DNA of 15,332 nt from Desulfobulbaceae bacterium. Lineage in GTDB: Bacteria; Desulfobacterota; Desulfobulbia; Desulfobulbales; Desulfurivibrionaceae. The notes under the pieces are model-generated. The model did not search any database. It saw only the letters and a program-made list of their open reading frames with translations, and was not told where the DNA came from. The DNA is taken from contig DOZO01000026.1 in the NCBI GenBank assembly GCA_003517965.1, positions 88,111 to 103,442 on the forward strand. Direction: 5' to 3'. The position numbers were made by a program, and so were the translations under genes. Every line of letters starts with the position of its first letter. The stretch's first letter is position 1. Positions 6,101 to 14,003 of the stretch are shown here, one piece after another.

Positions 6101-8659
6101 TCAACCTTCCTTTGGGGTGTCGAGCAGGGTGTGCAGATCAGCCATGATTTTCTGGTGGTAGCTTGCGGCCATGCCCTCGTCTGCCATAACCATGTCGATC
6201 TGGCGGGTGTGGATCAGCAGGTAGCCGAGAATTTTCAGCCGTTCCAGTAGATAAGGGCCAGGTTTTTTTTCGATTCTGGCGGTCATGGTATCCAGCTTTT
6301 GTTCTACTCGGAAGCCTGATTCGCTTAAGATCTTGCTGATCAACTGGATGCGCAGCAGACGGCGGTTCTGGTCTGCGGCCCCGCCCTTGAACTGAAAGCT
6401 CACATAGTTTTCCGTATTAAACTCCCCCAGATTAGCTTCAACCAAAGCAAAATGGTAGCCGAGCCGAACGCTCAGGTTGCAGAAATTCCTGGAGATGAGA
6501 AAGTAGTTTTTGGCAGCCATGGACGAGCGTACCGCTGGGTCGAGATTGGGGTTTCTCGTGGATTGGAAGATGATGGAGCCTAATCCCCCCAAGCTGACGG
6601 GCGGTGGTCCGGACCAGGGAAAAGCGATCATGCCCTGCCAGATGGCCAGCATGGGTAGGGAGATGATTTGGCTGAGATTGATATAGCGGCTATCCGGATC
6701 GAAATCAGGGATAAAGCCATCGTCGAGATCGATCACCCACCACTGGGATGGCGCATCCACCACCAGTTGTTTGGCTGCCTTGTCGTCAAAGCCGTACCTC
6801 TCGCCAAAGGTGAACATCTCGACCACCGCCTTTTCGTGGCAGAAGCGGGTTAGATCATGCATGGTCTGGCAGGTATCGGGCCGGAAAAACGGGGAGGCCG
6901 GATCGGTCAGGTTGAGCGGGGTGATGTGGGTCAGGGCCTGGGTGAGGATTTTGTAAACCGGGCTGCCCACCATGAGGTTGGGTTTGGGTGCGGTTAGGGC
7001 CAGCAGAGACTCAACCCGACCGGCATAGACCTTGGCGGCAGTGGCATCCACCGTGATCAGGCTGTGATTTTCAAGGGTTGCAAGGGCTTGGGGCAGGCCG
7101 AAAATTGCTGGTATTCCGAATTCTCGGGCTACGGTGGCAAGGTGAGCGGCCAGCTGGCCGGTTTCGCTGACCACGGCCACCGCCCGATTGAGGATACTCG
7201 CCCAGTCCGGATACGGAGTTTCGATAACCAGTACCGCGCCCTTAGGAAAACGCAAGAGATGGAGGCTGGAGCGTACCGTGAACACTGGGCCGCAGGCAAC
7301 TCCTTTGCTGGCGCATACCCCGCCGGCTAAAAGCGGTTTGGGCAGATCAGTCAACGTGGTGCCGTGTTCGCCGCTAAATTCCTGCGCCTTATCGGAGGTC
7401 GGACGACCAAGGGGCCGAGATTGCAGGATGTAGAGGAGACCGGAGTGGTCGAAAGACCATTCGATATCCTGGGGGGTGCCGAAATGTTCTTCCAGACGCA
7501 CCCCGGTTGCCGCCAGCTCGGTGGTCTGGGCATCGGTGAGGGTCGGACGGGAATCCGGGATTTTCATGGCCATCTGCCGATGCAGTATGGGGTGGGGCGA
7601 GGTTCGGCTGACCCGGAAAAGGTCAGTGGTCCCGCTACCATCGACCACCGTGCTGGCAAGACCAGGTGCTGCCTGGATTATGACAAATTGGCTGCGTGGA
7701 TCATCAGGGTCGCGGGAATAGAGGACTCCGCTTATGGTGGCATCTACCATGCGCAGACAGCCGACGCACATTTGCACGTCCTGATGCCGGTAGCCCCGCT
7801 GTTGCCGGTAAACAATGGCTTGGCTTTTGTACTTGCCAGCCACGATCTCCTTGTAGGCTTGAGTGACAAATTCGCGGCTGAGGTTGAGCTGGGTTCGATA
7901 CTGGCCGGCAAAGGAGACATTGCTGCTATCCTCGCCCAGGGCGCTTGAACGCAAGGCGACCAGCAACTCGGTCTTTGGGTCGATGACCATTTGTTGATAG
8001 TGGGTGAGAATCGTCTCTTCCAGTTCCTTGGGCAGAGGGGCATTGCTGATCAGGCGTTGGATCCCGGCGCTGACGGTATAGAGGTCTTCCAGGTTGTCAA
8101 GGTTCAGGCCTTTGAGTCGTCGATTGATCTCAACCTGCAACGCATTGGTCTCGATGAAATGACGGGCTGCCGACGCAGTAATGACAAAACCATCCGGGAT
8201 TCTGAGGCCGACGCGGTTTTTGACCTCGCCCAGGTTGGCCATTTTTTCGCCCACTTGATCCACGGTGCTGGTGTCCACCTCCGCCATGGAGAGGATAGTT
8301 GCACCCTCCTTGTTGGGAGGACGGCTGGCGATGATCTGTTCGAGCTGTTTGGTGATGGCCCTGAATGGCTGATCCAGCTCGGCGTATTTGCCATCGGCCA
8401 ATCTGCTCAGGTGCTGGATCATTTTATAGATGTTGACGGAAAGTGCGGTGCAGTTGCCCCGCACAAAAGCCATGCCGAAGGGATGGCCTGCGCTGAGGGC
8501 CTGCTCCATTTCGGCCATCAGCTCCAAGGCATTGTTGTTGGCGGTAAGCAGGGCGCGAAATTCCTTGTAATGACCGCGGAAGGCGGCCTGCAATTCGGCA
8601 GGGGTCAGCCTGGGCTTGCCATGAAAAAACGAGGTCAGTCGGTCAAGAAAAAAGGTCAT
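6101..8659 (-). CDS. PEP synthase-like PEP/pyruvate-binding protein, 852 aa
   Basis: Residues 1-120 form a helical N-terminal region without a known motif. Residues about 130-420 are the PPDK/PEP-synthase ATP-grasp nucleotide-binding domain, with ANLGEVKNRVGLRIPDGFVIT, ALRSSALGEDSSNVSFAGQ, SGVLYSRDP and GTPQDIEWSFD/ILQSRP. Residues about 440-550 are the swivelling phosphohistidine domain, GQLAAHLATVAREFGIPAI, with H506 at the catalytic position. The usual C-terminal PEP/pyruvate TIM barrel is not recognisable. Instead there are about 290 residues of unknown type. It may therefore phosphorylate or bind something other than pyruvate, or act as a regulator. It lies after a strong terminator, so it likely has its own promoter. 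The downstream receiver gene is 1 bp away. Confidence 0.85.
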   Translation of the reverse strand: MTFFLDRLTSFFHGKPRLTPAELQAAFRGHYKEFRALLTANNNALELMAEMEQALSAGHPFGMAFVRGNCTALSVNIYKMIQHLSRLADGKYAELDQPFRAITKQLEQIIASRPPNKEGATILSMAEVDTSTVDQVGEKMANLGEVKNRVGLRIPDGFVITASAARHFIETNALQVEINRRLKGLNLDNLEDLYTVSAGIQRLISNAPLPKELEETILTHYQQMVIDPKTELLVALRSSALGEDSSNVSFAGQYRTQLNLSREFVTQAYKEIVAGKYKSQAIVYRQQRGYRHQDVQMCVGCLRMVDATISGVLYSRDPDDPRSQFVIIQAAPGLASTVVDGSGTTDLFRVSRTSPHPILHRQMAMKIPDSRPTLTDAQTTELAATGVRLEEHFGTPQDIEWSFDHSGLLYILQSRPLGRPTSDKAQEFSGEHGTTLTDLPKPLLAGGVCASKGVACGPVFTVRSSLHLLRFPKGAVLVIETPYPDWASILNRAVAVVSETGQLAAHLATVAREFGIPAIFGLPQALATLENHSLITVDATAAKVYAGRVESLLALTAPKPNLMVGSPVYKILTQALTHITPLNLTDPASPFFRPDTCQTMHDLTRFCHEKAVVEMFTFGERYGFDDKAAKQLVVDAPSQWWVIDLDDGFIPDFDPDSRYINLSQIISLPMLAIWQGMIAFPWSGPPPVSLGGLGSIIFQSTRNPNLDPAVRSSMAAKNYFLISRNFCNLSVRLGYHFALVEANLGEFNTENYVSFQFKGGAADQNRRLLRIQLISKILSESGFRVEQKLDTMTARIEKKPGPYLLERLKILGYLLIHTRQIDMVMADEGMAASYHQKIMADLHTLLDTPKEG

Positions 8660-8754
8660 AACATGGTCGCCTGCGTTGGGTTGCTAAGAGAAGTTGTTGC
8701 TTTTCAGCATAATAGAAGCAGGCCAGGCGAGGGAATAAAAAAAGAAGGTCGTGT

Positions 8755-8799
8755 AAAAAAACCTCTTGTTCCGGGCGGCGAGCCACCCAGAACAAGAGG
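8755..8799 (-). terminator. strong rho-independent terminator of the exporter operon
   Basis: On the - strand CCTCTTGTTCTGGG pairs with CCCGGAACAAGAGG, with one wobble or mismatch and extra GC pairs near the loop. It is followed at once by seven T. It lies 24 bp past the stop of the 232-aa membrane protein and separates that operon from the PEP/pyruvate-binding gene. Confidence 0.92.
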
Positions 8800-8822
8800 A
8801 CAATCAGGCCATACGCTTACGG

Positions 8823-9521
8823 TTAATGCTCAAGCTTTAGTCCCCAACCTTCAAACATGAAGAGGATGGCAAAACCGAACCACATGGTGTAGATCACATA
8901 GCCCACCAGGGAGGCGATTACCAGTACCGCCTTGTCCTTGATGCTTTGCGCCTCGATCCCGTAATAATTGTAGGCAGGCTCAACGGTTTTGGTCCGCGCC
9001 TGGTAGAAGATTTTTGATTCCTTGAATTTTCCCTGTTTGGTCAGGCTTTTTTCCATGGACTTTAGAGCGTTGGACCAATCAAACATTATCTGTTTCTCGG
9101 CGGCACCATACTTGGCGCTGACCGCCTGACCGTCATTGGCGAACATGGCGTCCGCGTCCGCGAGAACCGCAGTGAGGATAACGCCCAGATCGCCGCTGAT
9201 CTTGATCTCTTTGTCCCCGGCCTGCACGGTTGCTCCGGCCTGCTGCAGGATGGTGGTTAGCCGCTCTGCAGAAAGATTTTCGTCGGTCTTAATGTTCAGG
9301 GTAATGATGTTCCCCTTGTAGGCCTCGGCCTTTTCTCTGACGACAGGAATATAGTACGATGATTTCTTGGAAATGGAGTTGTACATGTTGTCCATGTAAT
9401 CCAGCATATTTACCTTCTTGCCCTGGCCTGGGTAAAGCGGCGAGAGAAGAAGTGCGAAAACGATCCAGAAACCGACCATCATAACCAGGCCGCCACCGAA
9501 TTCTTTTTTATTGGCAATCAT
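8823..9521 (-). CDS. two-pass membrane protein next to TauE exporter
   Basis: I cannot name this 232-aa protein. One hydrophobic segment lies near residues 10-28 (LVMMVGFWIVFALLLSPLY). A second lies near 195-222 (VLVIASLVGYVIYTMWFGFAI). The roughly 160 residues between them contain a beta-alpha stretch (NIITLNIKTDENLSAERL, then DKEIKISGDLGVILTAVL) and probably sit in the periplasm. The ATG overlaps the exporter stop by 4 bp and has a full AAGGAGGT ribosome site. The tight coupling suggests an accessory subunit of the exporter. A terminator follows. Confidence 0.8.
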   Translation of the reverse strand: MIANKKEFGGGLVMMVGFWIVFALLLSPLYPGQGKKVNMLDYMDNMYNSISKKSSYYIPVVREKAEAYKGNIITLNIKTDENLSAERLTTILQQAGATVQAGDKEIKISGDLGVILTAVLADADAMFANDGQAVSAKYGAAEKQIMFDWSNALKSMEKSLTKQGKFKESKIFYQARTKTVEPAYNYYGIEAQSIKDKAVLVIASLVGYVIYTMWFGFAILFMFEGWGLKLEH

Positions 9522-10828
9522 ACGTTAACCTCCTTGGTGGTATGCGCGGGGCCCTCTCCCTTGAGGGTTTTGATATTGGTGAAAAAGATGTAGAAAACCC
9601 AGAGGGCGAAGGCGCCAAGCACTACAAAAAAGATATAGGTGCCTACGGTTTCGAGGAGCTTGCCGGTTTCTTTGGACATGGAGATCATCTCCATGCTCGC
9701 CAGTTTCGAGGGCAGGGCAAAAGCCCGGTTGACAAAGCCGGCTGAGGTGGCGATGGCGTAGAGCCCGCAGATGGTGGCGCCGCTGACTACCTTGGTGATC
9801 AGGGAGCCGACCTGGATGCCGACCAGGGAACCAAGGAGCATGCCCATTGCCAGGGTGTAGAAGATAAAGCCGTAGACCGCATACTGGCTTAAGCCTGCAT
9901 AGCCAGCGGTGAAGATGATCTGGAAGATGTCGGTTCCCACCGTGGTGGCTGAGGAAACGCCCAGAACATAAACGAAGATGGGGAAGGTCAGAAAGCCGCC
10001 GCCCACGCCCATGATGGCTGCGGCCAGACCGACAATGAAGCCGCTGAGCACCAGAAACAGCCAGGAGATCTTACGGCCGCCTGGAGTAACACCTTCGTCA
10101 AACTGGATCATGGGCGGCAGATTGATGCCCTGGACTTTCTGGGCCAGGTTGGTCATGCCCGAGGTATTGACAGGAGCAGTGGAACCGGCCTTGGTGGGCT
10201 TGACCTTGCGGGTTTGACGGAAGAAATCCATCAGGGCATAGGAGCAGAGAAAGCCCAGCATCAGGACATAGATGGTGGTGATGAAGGCGTCGCTCAGCAC
10301 GGGGTTTAATTCATACAGGGTGCGGTTGACCCAGCCACCCAGGGTGGCGCCGCCGATGGAACCGAGCAGGAAAACTGCGGCCAGGGGTACGGAGACATTG
10401 CCCAGTTTGCGGTGCAAGACGCTACCCATGATAGCCTTGGCAAAGATGTGGAACAGATCGGTACCTACCGCCAGGATACCCTTGACTCCGGCGCTCATCA
10501 AAGCGGGGGCGATGATGAAGCCGCCGCCCGCGCCGATGCAGCCGGTGATCAGGCCGGCGACGATGCCGACCCCGATGGAGGCGAAAAAGATGGTCGGGGT
10601 GTAGAAGGCCGGGGCATAGGCGGTCTTGCCGCCGATCATGCCTGGGAGCTTGCCTACTATCTCATCGGCAAAGGCTATGCCGCCGAGTAGGATGGGGATA
10701 AGCAGCAGGCCAAGAATAGCCAGCCGTCTGCGATCCCGCAGGATGGTGTTTGAGATGTCCATCTCCCATTTCGCGTGGGCGCGGGCGCCCGCCATCATGA
10801 AATGGTGCAATTGCCTGAAGAAACTCAT
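9518..10828 (-). CDS. sulfite exporter TauE/SafE family permease
   Basis: The 436-aa protein has about eight membrane segments in two homologous halves. Each half carries the family's glycine motif: GLITGCIGAGGGFIIAPAL then GTDLFHI, and GLAAAIMGVGGGFLTFPIF then GTDIFQI. A soluble N-terminal stretch of about 40 residues precedes the first helix, and a loop of about 50 residues links the halves. Family members move sulfite, sulfoacetate or other small organic or inorganic anions across the inner membrane. The ligand here is not shown. The start is ATG at 10828 with GGAGGAG 8 nt upstream. It follows the receiver gene by 77 bp and is coupled to the two-pass membrane protein downstream. Confidence 0.9.
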   Translation of the reverse strand: MSFFRQLHHFMMAGARAHAKWEMDISNTILRDRRRLAILGLLLIPILLGGIAFADEIVGKLPGMIGGKTAYAPAFYTPTIFFASIGVGIVAGLITGCIGAGGGFIIAPALMSAGVKGILAVGTDLFHIFAKAIMGSVLHRKLGNVSVPLAAVFLLGSIGGATLGGWVNRTLYELNPVLSDAFITTIYVLMLGFLCSYALMDFFRQTRKVKPTKAGSTAPVNTSGMTNLAQKVQGINLPPMIQFDEGVTPGGRKISWLFLVLSGFIVGLAAAIMGVGGGFLTFPIFVYVLGVSSATTVGTDIFQIIFTAGYAGLSQYAVYGFIFYTLAMGMLLGSLVGIQVGSLITKVVSGATICGLYAIATSAGFVNRAFALPSKLASMEMISMSKETGKLLETVGTYIFFVVLGAFALWVFYIFFTNIKTLKGEGPAHTTKEVNV

Positions 10829-10899
10829 AATCTTACTCCTCCCTTGTTAAATAATAAAAAAACCTCGGTTGCCCTTGGTTACAGTGTGCTTGAGTGGTT

Positions 10900-10950
10900 A
10901 GAGAATCAGGGGCTGTCCCCAGCGTTATCGGGGGATGTCCCTGATTCTCT
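10900..10950 (-). repeat. perfect 12-bp inverted repeat over a receiver stop codon
   Basis: AGAGAATCAGGG (10900-10911) and CCCTGATTCTCT (10939-10950) are exact reverse complements. An inner TCCCC/GGGGA pair extends the hairpin. The element covers the last codons and stop of the receiver gene ending at 10906. It has no adjacent T-tract, although a run of seven T lies about 40 nt further toward the exporter gene. It could be a REP-like element, an mRNA-stabilising hairpin or a partial terminator that sets the exporter level. Confidence 0.7.
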
Positions 10951-11304
10951 TGCTGCCTGAAGTTTTTCCAGCAGGGTTTCAAATTCCACCGGTTTGAGCA
11001 GATAGTCAAAAGCCCCGTTTCTGATGCCTTCTTCTCCTTCGCTGATCGAGGCATGGCCGGTGAGGATGATCACCCGGCTTTGGGGGCGGATCTTTTTTAT
11101 TTCCTGGAGGACCAGGCCACCGTCCATGTCCGGGAGGCGCATGTCCAAAAGGATCACAGCAAAATCGCTGTCCGCGACTCGGGTTATGGCCGCGCCGCCG
11201 CTCAGCACTCCTTCGCTGGCCCAGCCCCGTTTGCGCAGGCGTTGCACCAGAGTGGCGACAAATTCCTCTTCATCATCCACGATCAGGATGGAAGGATCGG
11301 TCAT
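10906..11304 (-). CDS. single-domain response regulator (receiver)
   Basis: This is a 132-aa CheY-like receiver. The acidic residues are D10/D11 in LIVDDE, the phosphoacceptor is D54 in ILLDMRLPDMDG, the switch Thr is T82 in LTGHAS, and the Lys is K104 in LLKPVE. A longer in-frame ORF reaches 11487, but the start at 11304 is chosen. It has AGGAG 7 nt upstream, it gives the standard receiver N-terminus, and it avoids overlapping the kinase gene, which ends 25 bp before. It is probably the direct phosphate acceptor of that kinase, since adjacent kinase and receiver genes are normally cognate. The C-terminal residues (GTSPDNAGDSP) are encoded within an inverted repeat. Confidence 0.92.
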   Translation of the reverse strand: MTDPSILIVDDEEEFVATLVQRLRKRGWASEGVLSGGAAITRVADSDFAVILLDMRLPDMDGGLVLQEIKKIRPQSRVIILTGHASISEGEEGIRNGAFDYLLKPVEFETLLEKLQAARESGTSPDNAGDSP

Positions 11305-11329
11305 TTCTGTTCTCCTGTGGTTATGGGTG

Positions 11330-13006
11330 CTATGCGGCAACCGGGAGACTGACCCGGAAAACGCAGCCGCTCTGCTTGCCGTTTTGCACCTCGATGCTGC
11401 CGCCGAGCCGCTCGATGATACTGTAGGAAATGGCCAGGCCGATGCCGGTGCCGCTTCCCGCTTTTTTGGTGGTGAAAAATGGTTCAAAGATCTTTTTTAA
11501 GATCTCTTCCGGTAGGCCTGGCCCGCTGTCGGCAAACTCCACCGCCAGTTGCCTGCCGTTCAGGCTGATGCTGATGGTGACCGCACCGTCATTGCCGATG
11601 GCATCAAAGGCATTATTCAGGATGTTGAGAAATACCTGCTGCAACTGGATGCTGTCGGTGATGATCTCTGGCAGGGAAAGGCCGAGATTGCGGTGGATGG
11701 AGATCCGGTGATTGGCTGCTTCCTTTTCAAGGAAAGAGATGGTTTCCTCCACCAGGGTGTTGATGTTGATTGCCGATTTCAGCCCATCAGTACTGCGGGA
11801 AAACCCCAGGAGCCGGTGGGTGATGGTGCTGGCTCGCTTGACCTGGGTTCGGATCTTGGTAAAGGCGGTCCGGTATTCGTCGGTATTTTTCAGCTGGCCT
11901 AAGTCTTCCTCGCTCAGCAGCTCGTCAAGCCATCCTGCCTGGTCGCCGATGATCTGTAGGGGATTGTTGATTTCGTGGGCTACATTGGCCGCCATCCTGC
12001 CGATCAGGGCCATTTTTTCTGAATAGCGGATGCGATCATAGAGCAGCATGCGTTGTTGGTCAGCGCCCTCTACCTTATTCATCATGGAACGAACCAGAAT
12101 GGTGGAAACAGCAAAAATGAGCAGGGCCGCGCAGGCGATGATCAGGTGGTCACGCTGCCGAGCCCGGTAAAAGTCGGCGAGGGAGGTAGCAATATTGGTT
12201 TTAAGCACCAGGGTCCAAGCGTTGTTTTTCATCCCGGTGGTGGCATACAGCGCTCCCTTGGAGTGATGGATGGTCAGGCTGCCGTCTGTGGGCAGATCTT
12301 TTTCTCTGACGGACAGAGCGGTGAGCCCCAGGCGGCTTGGCGTCTGCAATTCGCCCTGCCGGTTGAGGATAAAGGCGTCCCCGCCAGGGCCTACCTCGGC
12401 ACTGGCCAGCAGGGCGTTGAACAATTCGGAATTAATTGTGGCCCGCAGAACCCAGGAGCGGGTGGGGTCGGTTACCGCCACGATGAAATGAGGTACGCCC
12501 CGGTAGCCGGTAAATACGTCGCTGATGTATCTGCCGCTCTGCATGACCTCCGCGAACCAGCGGGCCTCGGCGTAATTTTTGTCCTTCAGGTCATCGGCAA
12601 AGGGGCCCACGTAGTTGCGGTGGCTGCCATCCTGAGCGATGAGGCCCAGATCGACGATGACCCCCTGTTGGTTCATGGCTTTAAAAAGCTTTTCAAGATT
12701 GCCTGGGCTGCTCAGCCAGGCAAAGTCATAGAGCTCGGCGTACCCGGCAAGGATATTTTCCTGACTGTTGAGGAAGAGCTCAATGATCTCCCGGCGACTG
12801 TTAGCCAGGCTGGTCAGCTCAACGGTGGTCTTGTTAAGCCATGATTTTTCATAAAAATGTGAGGCGGTCCAGCTGATGAACAGCAGAGGGATGATAGCTA
12901 CCAGAATAACCACCAGGACAAAAAGGCGTTTCTGTCGCGCATAATAGGACTCACGCGAGCGAACCTTGAGGGCACTGCCGGGGATAGTGGCGGTGTACAT
13001 CTTCAT
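11330..13006 (-). CDS. membrane sensor histidine kinase
   Basis: The 558-aa kinase has a first membrane helix at about 28-48. An extracytoplasmic sensor follows at about 50-285, resembling a dCache-type domain (VIVDLGLIAQDGSHRNYVGPF, FTGYRGVPHFIVAV). The second membrane helix is at about 287-306. The HisKA dimerisation region carries H344 in NVAHEINNPLQ. The HATPase part has an N box (LNILNNAFDAI, 460-470), G1 (DSGPGLP, 493-499), an F box (EPFFTTK) and G2 (GSGTGIGLAIS, 517-527). All catalytic motifs are intact. Cache sensors bind small molecules such as carboxylates or amino acids, but the ligand here is unknown. The ATG overlaps the preceding stop by 4 bp. The receiver gene 25 bp downstream is the likely partner. 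Confidence 0.95.
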   Translation of the reverse strand: MKMYTATIPGSALKVRSRESYYARQKRLFVLVVILVAIIPLLFISWTASHFYEKSWLNKTTVELTSLANSRREIIELFLNSQENILAGYAELYDFAWLSSPGNLEKLFKAMNQQGVIVDLGLIAQDGSHRNYVGPFADDLKDKNYAEARWFAEVMQSGRYISDVFTGYRGVPHFIVAVTDPTRSWVLRATINSELFNALLASAEVGPGGDAFILNRQGELQTPSRLGLTALSVREKDLPTDGSLTIHHSKGALYATTGMKNNAWTLVLKTNIATSLADFYRARQRDHLIIACAALLIFAVSTILVRSMMNKVEGADQQRMLLYDRIRYSEKMALIGRMAANVAHEINNPLQIIGDQAGWLDELLSEEDLGQLKNTDEYRTAFTKIRTQVKRASTITHRLLGFSRSTDGLKSAININTLVEETISFLEKEAANHRISIHRNLGLSLPEIITDSIQLQQVFLNILNNAFDAIGNDGAVTISISLNGRQLAVEFADSGPGLPEEILKKIFEPFFTTKKAGSGTGIGLAISYSIIERLGGSIEVQNGKQSGCVFRVSLPVAA

Positions 13007-13194
13007 GGGCGGTAACTGCTCAGCAGCACCACATCTGCTTTGTCACAGGCTTGCTTGCATAGGCCGGCTATAGCGCGCAGACCTGTTTGTCGGTCACTTC
13101 TGCCGACGATTGACACGCGCATCTGCGGTACTGCTGAACAGTTACAGAGCTGTGGATTATGCCTGTTGTTATGTTTTAACTGAATAGTCTTCAT
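13003..13194 (-). CDS. 63-aa ORF between HTH and kinase genes, uncertain
   Basis: I do not recognise this product. It has Cys at about 17, 19, 46 and 50 and no clear domain. It overlaps both neighbours by 4 bp (ATGA), which argues for translation. However, the two overlaps lie inside copies of one 14-bp direct repeat, TCTTCATGGGCGGT on the + strand at 13000-13013 and 13188-13201. The ORF may therefore be a by-product of an insertion that kept the coupling intact. No strong ribosome site precedes the ATG. It is either a small coupled protein or a translated spacer. Confidence 0.4.
   Translation of the reverse strand: MKTIQLKHNNRHNPQLCNCSAVPQMRVSIVGRSDRQTGLRAIAGLCKQACDKADVVLLSSYRP
13013..13144. 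mobile_element. possible small insertion with terminal inverted repeats
   Basis: TAACTGCTCAGCAG (13013-13026) is matched 13 of 14 by the reverse complement of CTGCTGAACAGTTA (13131-13144). The left arm abuts one copy of the 14-bp direct repeat. The other copy lies about 44 bp beyond the right arm. There is no transposase. It could be a MITE-like or palindromic element, but the asymmetric distance to the second direct repeat weakens a simple transposition model. Confidence 0.35.
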
Positions 13195-13493
13195 GGGCGG
13201 TTGGCATATCCATGCAGAGGGGTATTAGTAGAGGGTGCGAGGCTTTTTAGTCTTTTCAGCTTGCGCCACAGAGAAACCCGGTCTATGCCCAGAACTTGAG
13301 CAGCCCGCGATTTGTTGCCCGCTACATGGGCCAGAACCCGTTGCACATATTCCTGTTCCACCTCTAATAAGGTTGGGAATGTACCTTCTGGAGGATACTC
13401 ATTGAGCAGGCTGGTGCCAGCGAGCGGGCGGATTTCGATGCCTTCGCCGCTGACGATGAAATGGCGGTTTATGGAGGTGTTTTGTGGGTACAT
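13191..13493 (-). CDS. stand-alone Fis-type HTH DNA-binding protein
   Basis: The 100-aa protein ends in a Fis-family helix-turn-helix like that of NtrC- and RegA-class regulators. LLEVEQEYVQRVLAHVAGNK is the lead helix, and SRAAQVLGIDRVSLWRKLKR (about 62-81) is the HTH. It lacks both a receiver and a sigma-54 AAA+ domain. The preceding gene, 12 bp away, is a lone receiver, so together they may form a split RegA-like regulator (inference). The N-terminal 40 residues are unassigned. The start ATG has a weak AAGG site. The stop overlaps the next ATG by 4 bp. Likely targets include its own operon. Confidence 0.85.
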   Translation of the reverse strand: MYPQNTSINRHFIVSGEGIEIRPLAGTSLLNEYPPEGTFPTLLEVEQEYVQRVLAHVAGNKSRAAQVLGIDRVSLWRKLKRLKSLAPSTNTPLHGYANRP

Positions 13494-13505
13494 TTTTGTC
13501 TGGCC

Positions 13506-13958
13506 TTATCGTTTCAACATATCCCTGGCGGTTTCGTATTCGCCAGCTTCGGCAAAGGTTGCCGCGGTGGCGGAGCTGTCCAGCAGGTTCTTTTTTGCCT
13601 GATGTGCGGCTTTGATCCTTTCCACCAGAATTTCTATATCAACAGGCTTTTTCAGATAATCAAATACCCCGAGCCGTCTCGCCTCAGCCTCGTCCAGATC
13701 GTTGCCATGTTCGGTCTGGATAATGACCTGGATGTTGGGGTAGACCTTGCGCACCCGGCGGAGCACCTCCATGCCATCAATGCCTGGCATCTTCAGGTCA
13801 AGCACCATGACATCAGGTTCTTTTTCGCCAACATAGCCCAAGGCCTGTTCGCCGTTGAGGGCGGTCTTGCTGCCAAGATCGCGCAGATCAAGACGCTCTG
13901 ATAAGGTCCTGATGAAATCTTCCTCGTCATCTACCAACAGAATTTTGATGTCATCCAT
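13506..13958 (-). CDS. receiver protein with C-terminal TFAEAGE motif
   Basis: Residues 1-118 form a complete receiver: D10/D11 in LLVDDE, phosphoacceptor D54 in MVLDLKMPGIDG, T82 in IIQTEHG and K104 in LKKPVD. After a short linker the protein ends in ATAATFAEAGEYETARDML (about 131-148). Closely similar motifs occur in the two genes upstream on this strand. No DNA-binding domain is present. A GAGGA site precedes the ATG. It should be phosphorylated by a kinase and may pass the signal through the motif or through the HTH protein encoded next (inference). Confidence 0.92.
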   Translation of the reverse strand: MDDIKILLVDDEEDFIRTLSERLDLRDLGSKTALNGEQALGYVGEKEPDVMVLDLKMPGIDGMEVLRRVRKVYPNIQVIIQTEHGNDLDEAEARRLGVFDYLKKPVDIEILVERIKAAHQAKKNLLDSSATAATFAEAGEYETARDMLKR

Positions 13959-14003
13959 AATGTCCTCATGTTCGGTTAAGGGCCCGCGTCGGGTGGGGTT
14001 GTG

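Noticed and set aside
7991..8860. 289-aa + strand ORF
   Set aside because: It lies mostly antisense to the PEP/pyruvate-binding gene, whose - strand product has clear family motifs. The + product has none.
11305..11487. 61-residue N-terminal extension of the receiver at 10906-11304
   Set aside because: It overlaps the kinase 3' end, has low-complexity composition, and the ATG at 11304 has a proper ribosome site and gives a standard receiver start.
12053..12844. 263-aa + strand ORF
   Set aside because: It is antisense to the histidine kinase gene and has no recognisable motif.
13013..13144. Integron attC site
   Set aside because: The arm ends do not match the RYYYAAC/GTTRRRY core sites, and no integrase or cassette array is present.
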